Of a stretch of DNA of 20,380 nucleotides, positions 13,689-20,380 are shown piece by piece (position 1 is the stretch's first letter; the number at the start of each line of letters is the position of its first letter). The translations under genes were made by a program, and so were the position numbers. The notes under the pieces were generated by a model. It saw only the letters and a program-made list of their open reading frames with translations. It made no database searches and was not told the DNA's origin. The stretch is from Dehalococcoidia bacterium (GTDB lineage: Bacteria; Chloroflexota; Dehalococcoidia; Bin125). The stretch lies in contig RKRS01000202.1 in the NCBI GenBank assembly GCA_007571275.1, positions 1-20,380 of the forward strand, given 5' to 3'.

Positions 13689-14936
13689 CTACCCGTTACG
13701 AGTCGGCCAGCTGGGGTGCGACTTGAGTCGTTCGAGGATTGCCACGCCAACGTCGTACTTGTGCAGCAACGGCAGACGCTGCGGCTCGCCTGAAGCGTCC
13801 AGCAGCACGACGCGGTTGGTGTCGACCTGGAAGCCGGCGTCGGGCTGGGTGACGTCGTTGGCCACGATGAAGGCCAGACCCTTCTTCTCGATCTTGGCCC
13901 GGGCGTTCGCAATCAGGTCATCGGTCTCCGCAGCGAAACCGACCTTGAGCAGGTGCGGCGCCTCGATTGAGGCGATCACGTCGGGATTCTCGACCAGCTC
14001 GAGCGTCATGCCTGCTTGCTCGGCATCCTGTTTCTTGAGCTTGGATTCAGCCGCCTCAGTCAGGCGATAGTCAGCCACAGCCGCCGCCATGACCAACGCA
14101 TGAGCCCCGCGCGCGGCCTGCTGGATTGCTTTCTGCATCTCAACCGCCGTGCCGACGGAGCGCACGACGATCCCGTAGCGACCAGCGGGCGGCGGCTGGG
14201 TCGTGATCAGCGTGACCGCCGCGCCCTGGTCGCGCGCCGCCTCAGCTACGGCGACGCCCATCTTGCCGCTCGAGTGATTACCGACATAGCGGACCGGATC
14301 AATCGGTTCCCGTGTGCCGCCGGCGGTGACGATGACGTGTCGCCCGCGCAGATCGCCGACCGTGCGGCCAATCGCCGAACGGACGGCGGCGGCCAGCTCA
14401 ATCGGCTCGATCAGTCGCCCGAGTCCGCGACCGCCTGAGGCCAGGCGACCGATCGCTGGGCCAGCGATGAACACGCCGCGCGCCTTGAGCAGCTCCAGGT
14501 TCGCCTGGACCGCCGGCTGGCCATACATCACCGAGTCCATCGCGGGAGCGACCACCAGTGGCGCGCTGGTCGCAAGCGCGGTCAACGTCACCGGATTGTC
14601 GCCCATGCCCTGCGCGAGCTTGGCAATCGTGGTCGCCGATGCGGGCGCGATCAGCATCGCGTCGGCGCGCCGCCCCATCGCCACGTGCTGCTCGGCCGGC
14701 GCCGACGGGTCCCACAGATCAGCCGCGACCTCGCCCTTGACCAGCGAGCGGAAGGTCAGCGGGGGAATGAAGCGCGCGGCCGAGGGCGTCAGCGCCACGT
14801 CGACAATCGCGCCCGCGTCCTCCAGGCGGCGCGCCGCCTCGACGCTCTTGTAGGCCGAGATCGAGCCAGTCACGCCGAGCGTGACGCGACGCCCGCGCAG
14901 CGGCTGCGGTGTTGGCGGATCGCCCCCGGAGTTCAC
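13689..14936 (-). CDS. coaBC: Phosphopantothenoylcysteine decarboxylase / phosphopantothenate-cysteine ligase
   Basis: This bifunctional flavoprotein makes 4'-phosphopantetheine from phosphopantothenate and cysteine. The CoaC half (about 15-190) has GVTGSISAYK, active-site His84 in AEQHVAMG, APASATTIAKLAQG for FMN, PAMDSVMY (131-138) and the loop GRLASGGRGLGRL. The CoaB half (about 198-405) has VTAGGTREPIDPVRYVGN, HSSGKMG, the AAAVADYR motif with Lys299-302, KVGFAAE and FIVANDV. Compared with E. coli Dfp, the PAMN Asn is Asp134 and the loop Cys is Ser167; such variants also occur in actinobacterial-type enzymes. GTG 14936 overlaps the coaX stop (GTGA), so both are co-translated. Confidence 0.95.
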   Translation of the reverse strand: MNSGGDPPTPQPLRGRRVTLGVTGSISAYKSVEAARRLEDAGAIVDVALTPSAARFIPPLTFRSLVKGEVAADLWDPSAPAEQHVAMGRRADAMLIAPASATTIAKLAQGMGDNPVTLTALATSAPLVVAPAMDSVMYGQPAVQANLELLKARGVFIAGPAIGRLASGGRGLGRLIEPIELAAAVRSAIGRTVGDLRGRHVIVTAGGTREPIDPVRYVGNHSSGKMGVAVAEAARDQGAAVTLITTQPPPAGRYGIVVRSVGTAVEMQKAIQQAARGAHALVMAAAVADYRLTEAAESKLKKQDAEQAGMTLELVENPDVIASIEAPHLLKVGFAAETDDLIANARAKIEKKGLAFIVANDVTQPDAGFQVDTNRVVLLDASGEPQRLPLLHKYDVGVAILERLKSHPSWPTRNG

Positions 14937-15709
14937 GGCGTGCCCTCAGCGTTGTAGTAATAGAGCTCGCGCAGGCCCCACAGGATGAGGTCCTCATCAA
15001 CCACGTCGAGCACCGCCGTCTCCTCGGCGATGCGCGGCGCCCAGCCGCCGGTTGCGACGACCCTGGCCTCGCCAAGCTCCTGGCGGAAGCGGGCGATGAT
15101 TCCCTCGACGAGCCCGACATAACCGAACAGGATGCCGCTCTGCAACGCGGTCTCCGTCCGCGTCCCGATTGCCGCTGGCGGGCGGTCGAGATCAATCCGC
15201 GCCAGTCGCGCCGCGCGCTGGAACAGCGCCTCGGTGGCGATCCCGATACCGGGCGAAATCGCGCCGCCAATGTAAACGCCGTGTTCATTAATCGCGTCGA
15301 ACACCGTCGCCGTCCCGAAGTCGACCACGATCAGCGGCGGCGGTCCGTGGCGCGAGCAGGCGGCGACGGCGTCGACGATGCGGTCAGCGCCCAATTCCTC
15401 CGTGTGCTCGATGCCGATACGCACCGGTTTGCGCATGTGCGGCGAGACCAGCAGCGGCTCGGTGCGCAAGAACTTGCGACAGACGTCCTGGAACACGGGC
15501 GCGAGCGCCGGGACGACCGAGGAGATGATGGCGCCATCGATCTGGGTGATCTGGATGCCCTCGTAGCGCAGCAGCGAGGCGACGAAAATGCCGTATTCAT
15601 CCGACAGTCGGTCGTGCTGCGTCGCCAGCCGCCAGGTATGGACAATTTTACGATCGTTAAACACACCGATCTGCAGGGTCGTGTTGCCGATATCGATGGC
15701 GATCAGCAT
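14933..15709 (-). CDS. coaX: Type III pantothenate kinase
   Basis: CoaX phosphorylates pantothenate, the first step of coenzyme A synthesis, and is not feedback-inhibited by CoA in characterised members. The 258-aa protein belongs to the ASKHA fold: phosphate-binding DIGNTTLQIG (6-15), the substrate motif GADRIVDAV with Asp109 (107-115), VVDFGTATVFDAI (128-140), and GGAISPGI. It overlaps coaBC by four bases and together they supply three steps of the CoA pathway. Its ATG 15709 faces the 360-bp gap before dnaA, which reads the other way. Confidence 0.96.
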   Translation of the reverse strand: MLIAIDIGNTTLQIGVFNDRKIVHTWRLATQHDRLSDEYGIFVASLLRYEGIQITQIDGAIISSVVPALAPVFQDVCRKFLRTEPLLVSPHMRKPVRIGIEHTEELGADRIVDAVAACSRHGPPPLIVVDFGTATVFDAINEHGVYIGGAISPGIGIATEALFQRAARLARIDLDRPPAAIGTRTETALQSGILFGYVGLVEGIIARFRQELGEARVVATGGWAPRIAEETAVLDVVDEDLILWGLRELYYYNAEGTP

Positions 15710-16069
15710 GGCCCAACACCCTTCCCGCCCGGCTACGCGCCGAGCGGTTATCGCGCTGCGCCAACGAGATCACGTAGCGCGTTTCGCGCATTCTACGCGC
15801 GCTCCGCAGCGGAGCGGGAAAGGGACATGAGAGGCCAGGTTGGCAAGGCCAGGCAACCTGTCAAGAGGTCGGTGGATATCTGGGGGAAATTGTGGATGTT
15901 CTATCTGGTAGGCAGACTACTCAGCGGGGTTTGCCGGGGTGCTGTTGTATGCGCTTTCGCTGATTAGTATGTTCCCTCAGAACAACCCCGAGCGCGACGG
16001 TGTTGTGGGCGCCACGAGTGGTCGCCCACATCGCTCGCAGAGGTGTGGTCACAAGGAGCTTTCGCCAGC
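15710..16069. other. Divergent coaX-dnaA intergenic region with palindromes and weak DnaA-box-like sites
   Basis: No gene is seen in this 360-bp gap. It holds a near-perfect palindrome CGCTCCGC-A-GCGGAGCG (15800-15816) and a 7-bp inverted repeat CAGGTTG/CAACCTG (15836-15860). Two 7-of-9 matches to TGTGGATAA lie 20 bp apart (15871-15879 and 15891-15899). A weak promoter-like pair for dnaA is TTGTAT (15945) and TATGTT (15968) with 17-bp spacing. A hairpin (16004-16030) follows. Such features suit dnaA autoregulation or part of a replication origin. Confidence 0.5.
16004..16030 (+). promoter_or_regulatory. Hairpin in the dnaA leader
   Basis: TGTGGGC (16004-16010) pairs with GCCCACA (16024-16030). 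Inside, CCAC and GTGG can add a further 4-bp stem with small bulges. The structure ends 21 bases before the AAGGAG ribosome-binding site at 16052-16057. It could be a leader RNA hairpin controlling dnaA translation or a DNA-level operator; the sequence alone does not decide. Confidence 0.35.
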
Positions 16070-17479
16070 ATGGTCACCCGCTCTGCCCGCTCATTCAACG
16101 ACCCACACTCTGACCATCGCGCCATCTGGCGACGCGCCCTGGAACTGCTCAGAGACTCGCTGGATCGCGAGGCGTTCGAGACCTGGTTCGCCGAGACGCA
16201 CGCGATCGAGATTCGCGGCGGCGTGCTGCATGTCGGCGTTCCCACCGTGATCAAGCTCGAAACCCTGCGCGGCAGTTACTACCCCCAGCTCGCCTCAGCC
16301 GTCCGACAGGCGGCCGGGCGACCCATGGAGATCGAGCTACGGGTCGCCGCCCGCCCCGAACCGGCCGCGCCAGCGCTTGACCTGCCAGCGCCGCCCAGCG
16401 CTCCGTTGGATAGTGAGCGGCGCTTGCCGATCCAGCCCGCGCGCAGCCGTCCGGCCGTGCTCAACCAGGCGACTTTCGAGCGCTTCGTTGAAGGAACCTC
16501 CAACCAGATCGCGGCGACGGCCTCGCGGCGGGTCGCGCTTCACCCCGGCGAGGACACCAACCCGCTCTTCATCTACGCCAACTCCGGGCTCGGCAAGACC
16601 CACCTGCTGCACGCCATCGCCCACGTGACCATGCAGTCGCACTACACGGTGTTGGTCGACACCGAGTCCTACGTGCGCCAGTTCGTCAACAGCGTCGGCA
16701 GCGGCGAGCGCGCGGCATTCCAGGAGAAGTACGAGTCTGCTGAAGTGCTGATCGTCGACGACGTGCAGAAGCTCGGCGGCAAAGTCCAGACTCAGGACGA
16801 GTTCTTCAACGTCTTCAACGCGCTCCATCAGCGCAACCGGCAGATCGTGATCGCATCCGACCTGCCGCCGCGTCGGCTCACCGGCCTCGGCGAGCGGCTG
16901 GTGACCCGCTTCGAGGGCGGGCTGGTCGTCGAGATCAACCCGCCGGACCTCGAGCTGCGGATGGCGATTCTGCAGCGCAAGAGCCGTGACTGGGACTTGC
17001 AGATCGACGAGCCAACGATTCTGATGGTCGCCGAGCGCGGGGGCACCAATGTGCGCTCGCTGCTCGGAGCGTTGCAGCGTGTGCGGGTCTTCGCGGAGAG
17101 CGAGCGCTCGCAGGTAACGCCCAGCATCGTGATGCGCGCGTTGGCCGGCCACGTGCCCGAAGAGACGCGCAAGGCGAAGCCGACCGTGGCCGAACTGATC
17201 GCCGCCACGTCCGACCTGACCGGCGTCGCCCCAGAGCTGTTCACAGCCCCGCGCAAGGATCGCCGCACGGCCCGCGCTCGGCAGCTGGTCATGTACCTGG
17301 CCTGCCACCACACCGACCTCTCGCTCAGCGCGATCGGTGAAGCGCTCGGCGGCCGCGACCACTCGACCGTGCTGCACGGTCGCGACAAGGTCGAAGGGCT
17401 GCTCGCCAACTCGACCGAGTCCGAGGCGCAGTGGTGGCTGCAGCAAATCTCTGAGATTCGCTCCCGCCTGCATCTCTAG
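16070..17479 (+). CDS. dnaA: Chromosomal replication initiator DnaA (divergent)
   Basis: DnaA binds DnaA boxes at oriC and opens DNA as an ATP-driven AAA+ oligomer. The 469-aa protein shows domain I (about 10-80), a Pro-rich linker (about 85-120), AAA+ domain III (about 125-345) with Walker B VLIVDDVQKL (Asp230/231) and the INPPDLELRMAIL region, and domain IV with the signature GGRDHSTVLHG (Arg429-Asp430-His431). The P-loop reads ANSGLGKT (170-177) rather than the usual GGVGLGKT, and the sensor-2 region reads NVRSLLGAL instead of NVRELEGAL. ATG 16070 has AAGGAG twelve bases upstream, so I prefer it over in-frame GTG 16043. It faces away from coaX and precedes the DnaA-box region before obgE. 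Confidence 0.93.
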   Translation: MVTRSARSFNDPHSDHRAIWRRALELLRDSLDREAFETWFAETHAIEIRGGVLHVGVPTVIKLETLRGSYYPQLASAVRQAAGRPMEIELRVAARPEPAAPALDLPAPPSAPLDSERRLPIQPARSRPAVLNQATFERFVEGTSNQIAATASRRVALHPGEDTNPLFIYANSGLGKTHLLHAIAHVTMQSHYTVLVDTESYVRQFVNSVGSGERAAFQEKYESAEVLIVDDVQKLGGKVQTQDEFFNVFNALHQRNRQIVIASDLPPRRLTGLGERLVTRFEGGLVVEINPPDLELRMAILQRKSRDWDLQIDEPTILMVAERGGTNVRSLLGALQRVRVFAESERSQVTPSIVMRALAGHVPEETRKAKPTVAELIAATSDLTGVAPELFTAPRKDRRTARARQLVMYLACHHTDLSLSAIGEALGGRDHSTVLHGRDKVEGLLANSTESEAQWWLQQISEIRSRLHL

Positions 17480-17785
17480 CGGCCTCCAGTTGCCGTCTGA
17501 GCGATTGCCCCGCTGTCCCCGACCGCTTGTCACCGTGCGCCACGCGCCATCCACCGCTCTGCCCTCATCCACGACGCGTCCACGCGTCATCCATCGACCG
17601 GCAGTAGCGTTCCACAAGGCCCGCACGCCCCCGGACGCCCAGTCCCGCGTCCCGCACGCGCCCAGGTGCGGTTATCCCCATTTTCCAATGCACAGACAGC
17701 GTAAAAAACAGATCAAATTTCCAAAGACCACTTGATTAAACACAGACTGAGAAGTGCAGGTTGAGTCTGTGGATAAACTCGACAC
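17480..17785. other. oriC: Candidate replication origin (oriC) between dnaA and obgE
   Basis: This 306-bp gap has no gene. TTATCCCCA (17672-17680) is a one-mismatch DnaA box. TGTGGATAA (17768-17776) is a perfect box in the opposite orientation. Between them lies an AT-rich run (17701-17740) with A6 and TTGATTAAA, a plausible unwinding element. GC-rich degenerate boxes with a TCCA core cluster at 17547-17595 (CCATCCACC, TCATCCACG, GCGTCCACG, TCATCCATC). Position beside dnaA supports the call. It rests on motif reading only. Confidence 0.6.
17741..17771. promoter_or_regulatory. Inverted repeat CACAGACT/AGTCTGTG before obgE
   Basis: CACAGACT (17741-17748) and AGTCTGTG (17764-17771) are perfect 8-bp inverted arms with a 15-bp spacer. 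The right arm overlaps the perfect DnaA box, and a third CACAGAC occurs at 17691. It may be an origin-associated site or an operator for obgE, whose ATG is 15 bases further on. Confidence 0.45.
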
Positions 17786-19060
17786 ATGATTGACTCCGTT
17801 GAAATCGAGGTCGAGGGCGGAACCGGCGGTCGCGGCGCGGTGTCGTTCCGACGTGAGAAATTTGTGCCGCGTGGCGGGCCGGATGGCGGACGCGGTGGAC
17901 GCGGCGGCGACGTGGTCGTCGTGGCGAGCGGACAGCTGAACACGCTGCGACGGTATCGACGGCAGCGCCGATTCCGCGCCGAGGCCGGGGCCAACGGCGG
18001 AACCAACCAGAAGCGGGGGCGCGCGGGCGCGACGATGCTGTTGGAACTGCCAGTCGGCGCCATCGTCTCCCGCGTCAACGGCGCTGAGACTGAACAGCTG
18101 GTTGATCTGGGGGAGGACGGGCAGTCCCTGGTCGTGGCATGGGGTGGTCGCGGCGGACAGGGCAACATGTACTTCCGCAGCTCTACCAACCAGACCCCGC
18201 GCGTCGCGCAGCGAGGCGAGGCCGGGGAGCGCCGTCGGCTCAGGTTCGAGCTACGCGTGCTGGCTGACGTCGGCATTGTCGGTCTCCCGAACGCCGGCAA
18301 GTCGTCGCTGCTACGCCACCTGACCGCCGCCCGCCCGCGCGTCGCCGACTACCCGTTCACCACGCTGGAGCCGCACCTGGGCGTGGTATCGGTCGGTTGG
18401 GACGAGTTCGTCATGGCTGATCTGCCTGGCCTGATCGAGGGCGCAGCCGGGGGCGCGGGCCTGGGGCACGATTTCCTGCGCCACACCTCGCGGACAAGGC
18501 TGCTCGTGCACCTGGTCGACGGCTCGCAGGACGATCCGCTGGCTGCGAAGGCGCTGGTCGACCGCGAACTGGCCAGCTACTCGGCGGAGCTGGCCGCCCG
18601 ACCGCAGATCGTGGTGATCAACAAGCTCGACCTGGAAGAGGTTGAGCTGTTCCGCGATGAGATCGCCTCGCTCTTCGCCGCTCAGGGATCAGCGCCGCTG
18701 TTCTGCTCGGCGACGACCGGCCAGGGCACGGACGCGCTGGTCGCCGCCTGCGCCACCGCCCTGGCCGAACTCAGGGAGCGAGAGGCGCCGCGCGCGGCCC
18801 AACTCCCGGTCGTGCGGCCCCGACAGGACAGTCGGCGCTTCGAGGTCGAGGAGCTGGCCTCCGGTCTCTTCCAGGTCAGTGGCGCATCGGTCGAGCGATT
18901 TGTCTCGATGATGGAGCTCGGCGAAGATGAGGCTCTGGCGGAAACATATCGTTGGCTCGACCGGCGCGGCGTGGCAGCGGCGCTGCACCGAGCCGGCTGT
19001 CAGCCCGGCGACGTTGTCCGCATCGGCCAGTCCCGGATCCGTTGGGAGTGGGAGCGCTGA
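17786..19060 (+). CDS. obgE: Obg-family GTPase
   Basis: ObgE is an essential GTPase tied to 50S ribosome assembly, stress response and chromosome events. The 424-aa protein has the glycine-rich Obg fold (about 1-157, VSFRREKFVPRGGPDGGRGG pattern), the GTPase domain with G1 GLPNAGKS (166-173), G2 Thr in YPFTT, G3 DLPGLIEGA, G4 NKLD (279-282) and G5 SATT, and a C-terminal OCT domain (FEVEELASGLFQVSG to WEWER). ATG 17786 fits the family start. No Shine-Dalgarno lies at normal distance, and a perfect DnaA box ends ten bases upstream, so the mRNA may be leaderless or very short-leadered. nadD follows after 5 bp. Confidence 0.96.
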   Translation: MIDSVEIEVEGGTGGRGAVSFRREKFVPRGGPDGGRGGRGGDVVVVASGQLNTLRRYRRQRRFRAEAGANGGTNQKRGRAGATMLLELPVGAIVSRVNGAETEQLVDLGEDGQSLVVAWGGRGGQGNMYFRSSTNQTPRVAQRGEAGERRRLRFELRVLADVGIVGLPNAGKSSLLRHLTAARPRVADYPFTTLEPHLGVVSVGWDEFVMADLPGLIEGAAGGAGLGHDFLRHTSRTRLLVHLVDGSQDDPLAAKALVDRELASYSAELAARPQIVVINKLDLEEVELFRDEIASLFAAQGSAPLFCSATTGQGTDALVAACATALAELREREAPRAAQLPVVRPRQDSRRFEVEELASGLFQVSGASVERFVSMMELGEDEALAETYRWLDRRGVAAALHRAGCQPGDVVRIGQSRIRWEWER

Positions 19061-19065
19061 CGCCT

Positions 19066-19710
19066 GTGGCCGATCCAACCGAGGTCGCCGAGCTCCGCTT
19101 TACCCCGCACGAGCGTGTCGGCGCGCTGGGCGGCACCTTCGATCCCCTGCACCGCGCTCATCTGCACCTCGCCGATGCGGCGGCCCAGGCCCTTGAGCTG
19201 GGCCGACTGATCCTGATCCCCGCCGGCGATCCATGGCGCAAGCGGGACCGCGTGGTGACGCCGGCCAGGCACCGCCTGGCGATGACGGTCGCCGCCGCTG
19301 CCGAGCGCCGCGGCGGACTCGAGGTGTCGGACATGGAAGTGCGGCGCAACGGACCGACCTACACGCTCGACACCGTGCGCGAACTGCGTGAGCGCGGCGC
19401 TGCACAGCTCTGGTGGATCATGGGCGCGGATGCAGTACTGGACCTGCCGCACTGGCACAGGGCCAACGAGATCCTCAGCTGCGCGCGGATCGCCGCCGCC
19501 GTCCGTCCGGGAGCCGAACTCGATCGCCGTCGCCTGGATCGAATCATCCCGGGCCTCGGCCGCTGGCTGGACTGGGTGCCGATGGAACCGATCGCGCTCT
19601 CGGCCTCAGACCTGCGGGAGCGAATTCGCGCCGGCGAGGATGTGTCGGCCGACGTGCCGTCGGCGGCGCTTGAGTACGCGCGCAGGCGCCGTCTCTACTC
19701 AGCGCCTTGA
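19066..19710 (+). CDS. nadD: Nicotinate-nucleotide adenylyltransferase
   Basis: NadD adenylates nicotinate mononucleotide to deamido-NAD in NAD synthesis. From GTG 19066 the protein is 214 aa, the usual size, with the nucleotidyltransferase motif GGTFDPLHRAH (22-32), the typical DPWRKRD loop, and the C-terminal SASDLRERI (the family's SxTxIR motif). The start is inferred. GGGAG at 19050-19054 inside the end of obgE lies eleven bases upstream, and the frame is open further up (ATG 18952) only as an overlap with obgE. The obgE-nadD order is common in bacteria; the usual following rsfS gene is not present here. The 3' end overlaps the converging methyltransferase by 12 bp. Confidence 0.94.
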   Translation: MADPTEVAELRFTPHERVGALGGTFDPLHRAHLHLADAAAQALELGRLILIPAGDPWRKRDRVVTPARHRLAMTVAAAAERRGGLEVSDMEVRRNGPTYTLDTVRELRERGAAQLWWIMGADAVLDLPHWHRANEILSCARIAAAVRPGAELDRRRLDRIIPGLGRWLDWVPMEPIALSASDLRERIRAGEDVSADVPSAALEYARRRRLYSAP

Positions 19711-20370
19711 CCGCTGCCCGCCGCCATCCGACCGGTAGTGCTCCTTGCGCGCCAGCACCGTCAGGCGTGGGCCGGGCGGAAACAGGAACGGTCGCAGCGG
19801 CAGTGTCTGCACCCAGGCAAAGCCGGCGTCATACGCCAGCTGGCCGAGCTGGCCAAAGGTTCGCAGGTTCGGTTGACGCCCGTTCCTGGCCAGCGTCGCC
19901 GACCAGATCGCATTGACCGCCGCCGACCGCGACGGCGCCACCTCCCAGAGCACGGCGATGCCGTTGTGGTCGAGCACGCGCCAAAGCTCTTCCAGCGCCC
20001 GCAGCGCCAATGTGTCGTCCCAGTGCCGCAGCTGATGCGGAACCACGGCGACGTCGATCTGGCTGTCGCCCAGCGGCAGGCGGCGCGGATCGCCGCGCAG
20101 CACGTGCGCGCCCCCTGCCTCAACCGCCGCGCAGTCGTCAGTGAGGACGGCGATCGGGGTCGGCTCGAGCTCAGCGCTGTCGCCGATCAGGGCGGCCAGC
20201 GCTGGCGAGTCCGGACCAAGCACGAGCAGGCGCTCGACCGGCGCCATCGCCGTCAGCGTGACCAGTTGCGCTGCGGGTGAGTCCTCCAGCGCCAGTCGGG
20301 GCTGTCCGCGCCACCAGCGCCGCAGCGGCGTCGGGATGGCCACCCGCGGGGGGGCGATTCCGCCAGGCAC
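19699..20370 (-). CDS. Class I SAM-dependent methyltransferase-like protein (5' end uncertain)
   Basis: The frame gives 223 aa from GTG 20368-20370 but remains open to the window edge, so the true start may lie outside. It has a Rossmann-type arrangement: a degenerate SAM-binding strand ERLLVLGPDSPAL (about 46-58), IAVLTDD for the acidic strand, DPRRLPLGDSQIDVAVVPHQ (motif IV-like), and a LEELWRVLDHNGIAVLWE segment typical of small-molecule methyltransferases (Methyltransf_11 type). The glycine-rich loop is weak (GPDSP rather than GxGxG), so binding of SAM is likely but not certain. The substrate is unknown. It runs opposite to nadD and overlaps its end by 12 bp. Confidence 0.7.
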   Translation of the reverse strand: MPGGIAPPRVAIPTPLRRWWRGQPRLALEDSPAAQLVTLTAMAPVERLLVLGPDSPALAALIGDSAELEPTPIAVLTDDCAAVEAGGAHVLRGDPRRLPLGDSQIDVAVVPHQLRHWDDTLALRALEELWRVLDHNGIAVLWEVAPSRSAAVNAIWSATLARNGRQPNLRTFGQLGQLAYDAGFAWVQTLPLRPFLFPPGPRLTVLARKEHYRSDGGGQRSRR

Positions 20371-20380
20371 GGTCTCAGAC

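Noticed and set aside
16337..17626. 429-aa open frame antisense to dnaA
   Set aside because: It follows from high third-position GC of dnaA; the sequence is low in structure, rich in Arg/Gly/His, and matches no family I recognise.
1..20380. CRISPR arrays, tRNA or rRNA genes
   Set aside because: I saw no regularly spaced identical repeats with unique spacers, and no cloverleaf or rRNA-like stretches. The 38-bp units at 1279-1393 are tandem without spacers.

Overview
The window is GC-rich chromosomal DNA (roughly 60-65% GC by eye) with many GTG starts. The gene order rpsO-pnp-dapB-asd(-dapA), a stand-alone ferredoxin-thioredoxin-reductase-like protein, and a coaX-coaBC pair beside dnaA all suggest a Chloroflexota-like bacterium, perhaps Thermomicrobia-related. 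That placement is an inference from gene content and family resemblance, not from a search.

Left part (1-3664), rearranged and accessory. A 5'-truncated dapA and a small unknown gene read rightward. Next come a hairpin and degenerate 38-bp repeats, then a leftward 46-codon remnant of a dapA 5' end. A leftward two-gene module follows that resembles a Panacea-type toxin-antitoxin pair (1604-2503). A 125-bp copy of the 3' end of asd (2586-2710) comes next, then a second leftward module: a small unknown gene plus a DUF2335-type membrane protein (2811-3562). The intact asd follows. A 42-bp repeat (1543-1584 and 2715-2756, 34 of 42 identical) lies at the left edge of both modules. The asd-dapA junction therefore looks like an insertion hotspot with two slots, each running from an asd 3' end to this repeat and each carrying different cargo.

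Middle (3667-12215), mostly core genes. A leftward block rpsO-pnp-dapB-asd covers ribosomal protein S15, polynucleotide phosphorylase with a long Arg/Pro-rich tail, and two steps of lysine/diaminopimelate synthesis. Then come an EthD-like small protein, an FTR-like Fe-S protein and leucyl aminopeptidase (leftward pair), and a rightward pair of PAP2-family membrane phosphatase and YbjQ/UPF0145 protein.

A second accessory insert (12245-13558) holds a type II restriction-modification pair. The HNH endonuclease appears intact. The methyltransferase is frameshifted at a G6 run in its last motif.

Right part (13559-20380), replication-origin neighbourhood. coaBC and coaX (coenzyme A synthesis, overlapping GTGA) read left. 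dnaA, obgE and nadD read right. The dnaA-obgE gap carries one perfect and one near-perfect DnaA box plus an AT-rich stretch, a good oriC candidate. The coaX-dnaA gap carries palindromes and weaker boxes. A leftward SAM-dependent methyltransferase closes the window, overlapping nadD tail to tail.
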